A stretch of 64,000 bases of DNA from Cinclus cinclus (lineage: Eukaryota > Chordata > Aves > Passeriformes > Cinclidae), in assembly GCF_963662255.1 (NCBI RefSeq), contig NC_085082.1, positions 558,001-622,000 of the forward strand, in the 5' to 3' direction. Shown here in pieces: positions 38,001-50,000 of this stretch. Position 1 is the first letter of the stretch; each line of letters begins with the position of its first letter. The notes under the pieces are model-generated. The model was not told where the DNA came from and ran no database searches. It worked only from the letters and a program-made list of their open reading frames with translations. A program made the translations under genes and the position numbers.

Positions 38001-41000
38001 CGTTAGCCACTCATTAATTAATCACTAATTAATCATTAATTAATCACTCATTAATGGGTCATGAACCCGGGGTGCAGCTCAGGTGAGCTCGTTAGCCACT
38101 CATTAATTAATCACTAATTAATCATTAATTAATCATTAATTAACGGGTCATGAACCTGGTGGTGCAGCTCAGGTGAGCTCGTTAGTCACTGATTAATCAC
38201 TAATTAATCACTAATTAATCACTAATTAATCACTAATTAACGGGTCATGAACCGGGGTGCAGCTCAGGTGAGCTCCTCAATCACTAATTAATCATTAATT
38301 AATCATTAATTAATGGGTCATTAATGAGAGATTAATGATTTTAGGATTTCTGGGATTTTGGGTGATTTTTTGGGATTCCTGTAATTTTTGGGATTTCTGT
38401 GATTTTGGGATTTCTGGGATTTGGGGTGATTTTTTGGGATTCCCGTGATTCTGGGATTTCCGTGATTTTGGGATTTCCGTGATTTTGGGATTCCTGTGAT
38501 TTTGGGTGATTTTTGGGATTTCCGTGATTTTGGGATTTCTGTGATTTTGGGTGATTTTTGGGATTTCTGTGATTTTGGGATTCCTGGGATTTTGGGTGAT
38601 TTTTGGGATTTCAGTGATTTTGGGATTTCTGGGATTTGGGGTGATTTTTGGGATTTCTGTGATTTTTGGGATTTCTGTGATTTTGGGATTTCTCTGATTT
38701 TGGGTGATTTTTTGGGATTTCCGTGATTTTGGGATTCCTGTGATTTTGGGTGATTTTTGGGATTTCTGTGATTTTTGGGATTTCTGTGATTTTGGGATTT
38801 CTGTGATTTTGGGTGATTTTTGGGATTTCCGTGATTTTGGGATTCCTGTGATTTTGGGTGATTTTTGGGATTTCCGTGATTTTGGGATTTCTGTGATTTT
38901 GGGTGATTTTTGGGATTTTCCGTGATTTTGGGATTCCTGTGATTTTGGGTGATTTTTGGGATTTCTGTGATTTTGGGTGATTTTTGGGATTTCTGTGATT
39001 CTGGGATTTCTGTGATTTTGGGATCCCTGTGATTTGGGGTGATTTTTGGGATTTCCGTGTTTTTGGGATTTCTCTGATTTTGGGTGATTTTTTGGGATTT
39101 CCGTGATTTTGGGATTCCTGTGATTTTGGGATTCCTGTGATTTGGGGTGATTTTTGGGATTTCCGTGTTTTTGGGATTCCTGTGATTTTGGGTGATTTTT
39201 GGGATTTTCCGTGATTTTGGGATTCCTGTGATTTTGGGATTCCTGTGATTTTGGGTGATTTTTGGGATTTCTGTGATTTTGGGTGATTTTTGGGATTTCT
39301 GTGATTCTGGGATCCCTGTGATTTGGGGTGATTTTTTGGGATTTCCGTGATTTTGGGATTCCTGTGATTTTGGGTGATTTTTGGGATTTCCGTGATTTTG
39401 GGATTCCTGTGATTTTGGGATTCCTGTGATTTGGGTGATTTTTTGGGATTTCTGTGATTTTGGGATTTCTCTGATTTTGGGTGATTTTTTGGGATTTCCG
39501 TGATTTTGGGATTCCTGTGATTTTGGGTGATTTTTGGGATTTCCGTGTTTTTGGGATTCCTGTGATTTTGGGATTTCTGTGATTTTGGGTGATTTTTGGG
39601 ATTCCTGTGATTCTGGGATTTCCGTGTTTTTGGGATTCCTGTGATTTTGGGTGATTTTTTGGGATTTCCGTGATTTTGGGATTTCCGTGATTTTGGGTGA
39701 TTTTTGGGATTTCTGTGTTCCAGCGTTTTCGTGGGGCTGCTCATCGACCTCTGGAAGATCACCAAGGTCATGGACGTGCGGGTGAGCCCCCAGAGCCTTT
39801 CCCAGTTCCCCCCAGTTCCTTAACTGGCCATTCCCCAGTCAAACCGGGCATTTTCCCAGTTCACTTCAGATGTTTCCCAGTTCAATTGGGATTGTTCCCA
39901 TTTAAATTGGGATTGTTCCCAGTTCAATTGGGATTTTTTTCCCAGTTAAATTGGGATTGTTCCCATTTAAATTGGGATTTTTTTCCCAGTTCAATTGGGA
40001 TTTTTCCCAGTTTAATTTGGATTTTTTTCCCAGTTCAATTTGGATTTTTCCCAGTTTAATTTGGATTTTTTTCCCAGTTCAATTGGGATTTTTTTCCCAG
40101 TCAAATCAGGGATTTTTCCCAGTTCAATTGGGATTTTTCCCATTTAGATTGGGATTTTTTCCCAGTTTAATTGGGATTTTTCCCATTTAAATTTGGATTT
40201 TTCCCAGTGAAATCAGGGATTTTTCCCAGTTTAATTCGGATTTTTTTCCCAGTTCAATTGGGATTTTTCCCAGTTGAATTTGGATTTTTCCCAGTTCAAT
40301 CAGGGATTTTTCCCAGTTCAATCAGGGATTTTTCCCAGTTTAATTCGGATTTTTTTCCCAGTTCAATTGGGATTTTTCCCAGTTCAATTTGGATTTTTTT
40401 CCCAGTTCAATTTGGATTTTTTTCCCAGTTCAATTGGAATTTTTCCCAGTCAAATCAGGGATTTTTCCCAGTTTAATTCGGATTTTTTTCCCAGTTCAAT
40501 TGGGATTTTTCCCAGTCAAATCAGGGATTTTTCCCAGTTTAATTGGGATTTTTCCCATTTAAATTTGGATTTTTCCCAGTCAAATCAGGGATTTTTCCCA
40601 GTTCAATTCGGATTTTCCCAGTTCAATTCGGATTTTTCCCATTTAAAGTTGGATTTTTCCCAGTTCAAATCAGGGATTTTTCCCAGTTCAATTCGGATTT
40701 TCCCAGTTCAATTGGGATTTTTCCCATTTAAAGTTGGATTTTTCCCAGTCAAATCAGGGATTTTTCCCAGTTCAATTCGGATTTTCCCAGTTCAATTCGG
40801 ATTTTTCCCATTTAAAGTTGGATTTTTCCCAGTTCAAATCAGGGATTTTTCCCAGTTCAATTGGGATTTTTCCCAGTTCAATTGGAATTTTTCCCAGTTT
40901 AATTCGGATTTTTTTTCCCAGTTCAATTGGGATTTTTCCCAGTCAAATCAGGGATTTTTCCCAGTTCAATCAGGGATTTTTCCCAGTTCAATTGGGATTT

Positions 41001-44000
41001 TTCCCATTTAAAGTTGGATTTTTCCCAGTTCAATTGGGATTTTTTTTTTCCCAGTTCAATTGGGATTTTTCCCATTTAAATTGGGATTTTTCCCAGTTTA
41101 ATTCGGATTTTCCCAGTTCAATTGGGATTTTTCCCATTTAAAGTTGGATTTTTCCCAGTTCAATTGTTTTTTGTTTTTTTTTCCAGTTCAATCAGGGATT
41201 TTTCCCAGTTGAATTTGGATTTTTCCCATTTAAATTGGGATTTTTCCCAGTTCAATTGGGATTTTTCCCAGTTTAATTTGGATTTTTTTCCCAGTTCAAT
41301 TTGGATTTTTCCCAGTTTAATTTGGATTTTTTTCCCAGTTCATTTGGGATTTTTTTCCCAGTTCAATTGGGATTTTTCCCAGTTTAATTTGGATTTTTTT
41401 CCCAGTTCAATTGGGATTTTTTTTTCCCAGTTCAAGTCAGGGATTTTTCCCAGTTTCATTCGGATTTTCCCAGTTCAATTGGAATTTTTCCCATTTAAAT
41501 TTTGATTTTTCCCAGTTTAATTTGGACTTTTTTCCCAGTTCAATTGGAATTTTTTTCCCAGTTCAATTTGGATTTTTCCCAGTTTAATTTGGATTTTTTT
41601 CCCAGTTCAATCAGGGATTTTTCCCAGTCAAATCAGGGATTTTTCCCAGTTCAATTGGGATTTTTCCCATTTAAATTTGGATTTTTCCCAGTCAAATCAG
41701 GGATTTTTCCCAGTTCAATTCGGATTTTCCCAGTTCAATTCGGATTTTTCCCATTTAAAGTTGGATTTTTCCCATTTAAATTGGGATTTTTCCCAGTTCA
41801 AATCAGGGATTTTTCCCAGTATAATTCGGATTTTTTTCCCAGTCCAATTGGGATTTTCCCAGATTTTTCCAATGGAAAAAAATGGAATTTTCTGGATTTT
41901 TCCAACGGGATCAATCGGGATTTTCCGGAATTTTCCAAGGGGATAAATCGGGATTTTCCCGGGATTTTTCCAAGGGGATCAATCGGGATTTTTCCGGATT
42001 TTTCCAACATGGGACCAATCGGGATTTTCCCGGGTTTTTTCCAACGGGATCAATCGGGATTTTCCAATGGGACCAATCAGGATTTGCCGGATTTTTCCAA
42101 CGGGATAAATTGGGATTTTCCAACGGGACCAATTGGGATTTTCCCGGAATTTTTCCAACGGGATAAATCGGGATTTTTCCGGGTTATTTCTCCAACGGGA
42201 TCAATTGGGATTTTCCTGGGATTTTTCCAACATGGGATCAATCAGGATTTTTCCAGGATTTTCCAACGGGATCAATTGGGATTTTCCAGTGGGACCAATT
42301 GGGATTTTCCTGGGTTTTTTCCAATGGGATCTGTCGGGATTTTCTGGATTTTTCCAATGGGATAAATCGGGATTTTTCGGGGTTTCTCCAACGGGATCAA
42401 TCGGGATTTTCCAACATGGGATCTATTGGGATTTTCCGGATTTTTCCAACGGGATCAATCGGGATTTTCCGGATTTTTCCAACGGGATCAATCGGGATTT
42501 TCCGGATTTTTCCAACGGGATCAATCGGGATTTTCCCGGGTTTTTTCCAACGGGACCAATCGGGATTTTCCCGGTTTTTTCCAACGGGATCAATCGGGAT
42601 TTTCCAAGATGGGACCAATTGGGATTTTCCAGATTTTTCCAACATGGGATCAATTGGGATTTTTCGGGATTTTCCAACGGGATAAATCGGGATTTTTCCG
42701 GGTTTTTTTTCCAACGGGATCAATCGGGATTTTCCAACATGGGATCTATTGGGATTTTCCCGGAATTTTTCCAACGGGATCAATTGGGATTTTCCCGGGT
42801 TTTTTCCAACGGGATCAATCGGGATTTTTCCAATGGGACCAATCGGGATTTTCCGGATTTTTCCAAGGGGACCAATCGGGATTTTCCCGTTTTTTTTCCG
42901 TGTTTTCCGGCAGCTGGACCGGGAGCAGAAGGTGGCCGGGATCTTTCCCCGCGTGAGCGTCCAGGACAAATCCACCTACGTGGAGTCGTCCACCAAGGTC
43001 TACGACGACGTGAGTGAATTCCGGGAATTCCCTGGAATTCCGGGGATTTGGGGGGTCGGAATTCCAGGGGTTGGGGATTGAATTCCAGGATCTCGGATGG
43101 GAACTCCAGGGATTTGGGGTCGGAATTCCCGGATTTGGGATGGGAATTCCAGGGATTTGGGGTCGGAATTCCAGGATCTGGGATGGGAACTCCAGGTATT
43201 TGGGGGGTCGGAATTCCAGGATTTGGGATGGGAGCTCCAGGGATTTGGGGTCGGAATTCCCGGATTTGGGATGGGAATTCCAGGGATTTGGGGGGTCGGA
43301 ACTCCAGGATTTGGGATGGGAGCTCCAGGGATTTGGGGGGTCGGAATTCCAGGATCTGGGATGGGAATTCCAGGGATTTGGGGTCGGAATTCCCGGATTT
43401 GGGATGGGAATTCCAGGGATTTGGGGTCGGAATTCCAGGATCTGGGATGGGAATTCCAGGGATTTGGGGTCGGAATTCCCGGATTTGGGATGGGAATTCC
43501 AGGGATTTGGGGGGTCGGAATTCCAGGATTTGGGATGGGAATTCCAGGGATTTGGGGTCGGAATTCCCGGATTTGGGATGGGAATTCCAGGGATTTGGGG
43601 TTGGAATTCCAGGATTTGGGATGGGAATTCCAGGGATCTGGGATGGGAACTCCAGAGATTTGGAATGGGAATTCCAGAATCTGGGATGGGAATTCCAGGA
43701 TTTGAGATCAGAACTCCAGGGATCTGGGATGAGAATTCCCGGATTTGGGGGGTCAGAATTCCAGGGATTTGGGATGGGAATTCGAGGATTTGAGATGGAA
43801 TTCAGGATGGAATTCCAGGATTTGGGGGATCGGAACTCCAGGGGATTTGGATCAGAATTCCAGGATTTGAGGATGGAATTCCAGGATTTGGGGGGCCGGA
43901 ATTCCGGGGATTTGGGATGGCAGTTCCAGGATGTGGGATTGGAATTCCTGGAATTTGGGGTCAGAATTCCATAGATTGAGGTCAGAATTCCAGGATCTGG

Positions 44001-47000
44001 GATGGGAATTCCAGGATCTGGGATGGGAATTCCAGGGATTTGGAATGGGAATTCCAGGATTTGAGATGGAATTCGGGATGGAATTCCAGGATTTGGAGTC
44101 AGAATTCCAGGGATTTGGGATCGGAATTCCATAGACTGAGGTCAGAATTCCAGGATTTGAGGATGGAATTCCAGGGATTTGGGGCCGGAATTCCAGGATT
44201 TAGGGTTGGAATTCAGAGATTTGGGATCAGAATTCCGAAGATTTGGGATGGGAATTCCTGGGATTTTTCCCTCTCCAGTTCTGATCCTTTTTAGAATTCC
44301 CGGTTTTTTTTTGTTTGTTTTTTTTTTTTTTTTCTTCCCACCGTTCTGAGCCCTTTGGAATTTGTGACTCCCCCCTGAGCCCCTTTATCCCTAATTAATT
44401 AACTGTAATTAATTAATTAATTCATTAATTAACCCCTGGACTGCCGGGAGCCGTTCCTGTCCCTGTCGTGGCTGCTGTTCCAGTTTGTGATTCCCATTTC
44501 CAGTTCCCGTTTGTGACTCCCGTTATCGCTGCCCCCTGAGCCCCTTTATCCCTAATTAATTAACTGTAATTAATTAATTCATTCATTAATTAACCCCTGA
44601 ACTGCCGGGAGCCGTTCCTGTCCCTGTCGTGGCTGCTGTTCCAGTTTGTGATTCCCATTTCCAGTTCCCGTTTGTGACTCCCGTTATCGCTGCCCCCTGA
44701 GCCCCTTTATCCCTAATTAATTAACTGTAATTAATTAATTAATCCATTAATTAACCCCTGGACTGCCAGATGGCGTTCCGGTACCTGTCGTGGCTGCTCT
44801 TCCCTCTCCTGGGCTGCTACGCCGTGTTCTCCCTGCTCTACCTGGAGCACAAGGGTTGGTACTCCTGGGTGCTGGGAATGCTCTACGGATTCCTCCTGAC
44901 CTTCGGTGAGAGCTCCGGAATTCCGGGAATTCCTGGCAATTCCGGAGGGAGGGAGGGAGGGAGGGATGGAAGGGAAAAAAAAAAAAAATAAAAAAAAAAA
45001 TAATATTTTTTTTTTCGGGGCGGGGAGAGGGGGGGAAATGTCGTGGGAAGGTTAAAAGGGGAAAAAGCAAAGGGAAAGGTGGAGGGGAAATCGCCGGGGG
45101 AAAAATTCCCTGCAGGAAATGGCGGGAAAAATTCCTGGAAAAAATTCCCCAGGGAAAAATTCCCTGGAGGAAATGGCGGGAAAAATTCCTGGAAAAAAAT
45201 TCCCCTGGAAAAAATTCCCCTGGAAAAATTCCCTGGAGGAAATGGCAGGAAAAATTCCTGGAAAAAATTCCCCAGGAAAAAATTCCCTGGAGGAAATGGC
45301 AGGAAAAGTTCCTGGAAAAAAATTCCCCTGGAAAAAATTCCCCTGGAAAAATTCCCTGGAGGAAATGGCAGGAAAAATTCCTGGAAAAAATTCCCCTGGA
45401 AAAAATTCCCTGGAGGAAATGGCAGGAAAAATTCCTGGAAAAAATTCCCCAGGAAAAAATTACCTGGAGGAAATGGCGGGAAAAATTCCTGGAAAAAATT
45501 CCCCAGGAAAAAATTACCTGGAGGAAATGGCGGGAAAAATTCCTGGAAAAAATTCCCCTGGAAAAAATTCCCTGGAGGAAATGGCAGGAAAAATTCCTGG
45601 AAAAAAATTCCTCAGGAAAAAATTACCTGGAGGAAATGGCAGGAAAAATTCCTGGAAAAAAATTCCCCTGGAAAAAATTCCCCTGGAAAAATTCCCTGGA
45701 GGAAATGGCAGGAAAAATTCCTGGAAAAAAATCCCCAGGAAAAAATTCCCCTGGAAAAAATTACCTGGAGGAAATGACAGGAAAAGTTCCTGGAAAAAAT
45801 TCCCCTGGAAAAAATTACCTGCAGGAAATGACAGGAAAAGTTCCTGGAAAAAATTCCCCAGGAAAAAATTCCCTGGAGGAAATGGCGGGAAAAATTCCTG
45901 GAAAAAATTCCCCAGGAAAAAATTCCCTGGAGGAAATGGCAGGAAAAATTCCTGGAAAAAATTCCCTGGAAAAAATTACCTGGAGGAAATGGCAGGAAAA
46001 GTTCCTGGAAAAAATTCCCCTGGAAAAAATTCCCTGCAGGAAATGGCAGGAAAAGTTCCTGGAAAAAATTCCCCAGGAAAAAATTCCCTGCAGGAAATGA
46101 CAGGAAAAATTCCTGGAAAAAATTCCCCAGGAAAAAATTACCTGGAGGAAATGGCGGGAAAAATTCCTGGAAAAAAATCCCCCTGGAAAAAATTCCCCTG
46201 GAAAAATTCCCTGCAGGAAATGGCAGGAAAAGTTCCTGGAAAAAATTCCCCAGGAAAAAATTACCTGGAGGAAATGGCGGGAAAAATTCCTGGAAAAAAA
46301 TTCCCCTGGAAAAAATTCCCCTGGAAAAATTCCCTGCAGGAAATGGCAGGAAAAGTTCCTGGAAAAAATTCCCCTGGAAAAAATTCCCCTGGAAAAATTC
46401 CCTGCAGGAAATGGCAGGAAAAGTTCCTGGAAAAAATTCCCCTGGAAAAAATTCCCCTGGAAAAATTCCCTGCAGGAAATGGCAGGAAAAGTTCCTGGAA
46501 AAAATTCCCCAGGAAAAAATTACCTGGAGGAAATGGCGGGAAAAATTCCTGGAAAAAATTCCCCTGGAAAAAATTCCCTGCAGGAAATGACAGGAAAAGT
46601 TCCTGGAAAAAATTCCCCTGGAAAAAATTCCCCTGGAAAAATTCCCTGCAGGAAATGGCAGGAAAAGTTCCTGGAAAAAATTCCCCTGGAAAAAATTCCC
46701 CTGGAAAAATTCCCTGCAGGAAATGGCAGGAAAAGTTCCTGGAAAAAATTCCCCAGGAAAAAATTACCTGGAGGAAATGGCGGGAAAAATTCCTGGAAAA
46801 AATTCCCCAGGAAAAAATTCCCTGGAGGAAATGGCGGGAAAAATTCCTGGAAAAAATTCCCCTGGAAAAAATTCCCTGGAGGAAATGGCAGGAAAAATTC
46901 CTGGAAAAAATTCCCCTGGAAAAAATTACCTGGAGGAAATGGCGGGAAAAATTCCTGGAAAAAATTCCCCAGGAAAAAATTCCCTGGAGGAAATGGCGGG

Positions 47001-50000
47001 AAAAATTCCTGGAAAAAATTCCCCAGGAAAAAATTCCCTGGAGGAAATGGCGGGAAAAATTCCTGGAAAAAATTCCCCTGGAAAAAATTCCCTGCAGGAA
47101 ATGACAGGAAAAGTTCCTGGAAAAAATTCCCCTGGAAAAAATTCCCCTGGAAAAATTCCCTGCAGGAAATGGCAGGAAAAGTTCCTGGAAAAAATTCCCC
47201 TGGAAAAAATTCCCTGCAGGAAATGACAGGAAAAATTCCTGGAAAAAATTCCCCAGGAAAAAATTACCTGGAGGAAATGGCGGGAAAAATTCCAGGAAAA
47301 AATTCCCCTGGAAAAAATTCCCTGGAGGAAATGGCAGGAAAAATTCCAGGAAAAAATTCCCCTGGAAAAAATTCCCTGCAGGAAATGGCAGGAAAAATTC
47401 CTGGAAAAAATTCCTCAGGAAAAAATTACCTGCAGGAAATGACAGGAAAAGTTCCTGGAAAAAAATTCCCCTGGAAAAAATTCCCCTGGAAAAATTCCCT
47501 GGAGGAAATGGCAGGAAAAATTCCTGGAAAAAATTCCCCAGGAAAAAATTACCTGGAGGAAATGGCAGGAAAAATTCCTGGAAAAAATTCCCCTGGAAAA
47601 AATTCCCTGGAGGAAATGGCAGGAAAAATTCCTGGAAAAAATTCCCCAGGAAAAAATTCCCTGGAGGAAATGGCGGGAAAAATTCCTGGAAAAAATTCCC
47701 CTGGAAAAAATTCCCCTGGAAAAATTCCCTGGAGGAAATGGCAGGAAAAGTTCCTGGAAAAAATTCCCCTGGAAAAAATTACCTGGAGGAAATGGCGGGA
47801 AAAATTCCTGGAAAAAATTCCCCTGGAAAAAATTCCCCTGGAAAAATTCCCTGCAGGAAATGGCAGGAAAAGTTCCTGGAAAAAATTCCCCTGGAAAAAA
47901 TTCCCCTGGAAAAATTCCCTGGAGGAAATGGCAGGAAAAATTCCCCTGGAAAAAATTACCTGGAAAAAAATTCCTCAGGAAAAAATTACCTGGAGGAAAT
48001 GGCAGGAAAAATTCCTGGAGAAAATTCCCCAGGAAAAAATTACCTGGAGGAAATGGCGGGAAAAATTCCTGGAAAAAATTCCCCTGGAAAAAATTCCCTG
48101 GAGGAAATGACAGGAAAAATTCCTGGAAAAAATTCCCCTGGAAAAAATTCCCTGGAGGAAATGGCAGGAAAAATTCCCCTGGAAAAAAATTCCCAGAAAA
48201 CCTCACTGGGGATGGCTCTGGGGAAATTCCCCAGAAAAATTCCTGGAAAAAGCCTCAAAATCTCTCCTAAATCTCCTAAAATTTCTCCCAAACCTCCCAA
48301 AAATCTCTCCCAAAATTCCCAAAATCTCTCCCAACCCCCCAAAATCTCCCCCAAACCCCCCAAAATCTCCCCCAAACCTCCCAAAATCTCTCCCAACCCC
48401 CCAAAATCTCTCCCAAACCCCCCAAAATCTCCCCCAAACCCCCCAAAACCTCTCCCAAACCCCCCAAAATCTCCCCCAAACCTCCCAAAATCTCCCCCAA
48501 ACCCCCCAAAATCTCCCCCAAACCCCCCAAAATCTCCCCTAAACCCCCCAAAATCTCCCCCAAACCTCCCAAAATCTCTCCCAACCCCCCAAAATCTCCC
48601 CCAAACCCCCCAAAATCTCCCCCAAACCCCCCAAAATCTCCCCTAAACCCCCCAAAATCTCCCCCAAACCCCCCAAAACCTCTCCCAACCCCCCAAAATC
48701 TCTCCCAAATTCCCCAAAATCTCCCCCAAACCCCCCAAAACCTCTCCCATGACCCCCAATTTTTTGGCAGGGTTCACCCCCATGACCCCCCAGCTGTTCA
48801 TTAATTACAAGCTGCAGTCCGTGGCTCACCCGAAAAATCCCCCAAAATCGTTCCCAAAAATCCCCAAAATTGCTCCTAAAATTCCTGAAATATTCCCAAA
48901 CCTCCCAAAATCGATCCCAAAATTCCCAGAATCTCTCCCAACCCCCCAAAATCTCTCCCAAATTCCCCAAAATCTCTCCCAAACCTCCCGAAATCTCTCC
49001 CAAACCCCTCAAAAATCTCTCCTAAAATTCCCAAAATCTCTCCCAAATTCCCAAAATCTCCCCCAAACCCCCCAAAATCTCCTAAAATTCACAAAATCAC
49101 TCCTGAATCCCCCAAAATCTCTCCCAAAATTCCCAAAATCTCTCCCAAATTCCCAAAATCTCCCCTAAAATTCCCAAAATCTCTCCCCCAAATCCCCCAA
49201 AATCTCTCCCAAACCCCTCAAAAATCTCTCCCAAACCCCCCAAAATCTCTCCCAAATTCCCAAAATCTCTCCCAAACCCCCCAAAATCTCCTAAAATTCC
49301 TAAAATCTCTCCTAAACCCCCCAAAATCTCCCCCAAACCTCCCAAAATCTCCCCCAAACCCCCCAAAATCTCTCCCAAACCCCCCAAAATCTCTCCCAAC
49401 CCCCCAAAACCTCTCCCAAACCCCCCAAAATCTCCCCCAAACCTCCCAAAATCTCCCCCAAACCTCCCAAAATCTCCCCCGAACCCCCCAAAATCTCCCC
49501 CAAACCCCCCAAAACCTCTCCCAAACCCCCCAAAATCTCCCCCAAACCCCCCAAAATCTCCCCCAAACCTCCCAAAATCTCCCCCAAACCCCCCAAAATC
49601 TCCCCCAAACCCCCCAAAATCTCCCCCAAACCTCCCAAAATCTCTCCCAACCCCCCAAAACCTCTCCCAAACCCCCCAAAATCTCCCCCAAACCTCCCAA
49701 AATCTCCCCCAAACCCCCCAAAATCTCCCCCAAACCCCCCAAAACCTCTCCCAAACCCCCCAAAATCTCCCCCAAACCTCCCAAAATCTCCCCCAAACCT
49801 CCCAAAATCTCCCCCAAACCCCCCAAAATCTCCCCCAAACCTCCCAAAATCTCCCCCAAACCCCCCAAAATCTCCCCCAAACCTCCCAAAATCTCTCCCA
49901 ACCCCCCAAAATCTCCCCCAAACCCCCCAAAACCTCTCCCAAACCCCCCAAAATCTCCCCCAAACCCCCCAAAATCTCCCCCAAACCCCCCAAAATCTCC

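Noticed and set aside
45043..48646. Lys-rich repeat proteins ([19 protein letters not shown])
   Set aside because: A 50-bp intronic minisatellite read through; collagen- or histone-like look comes only from composition.
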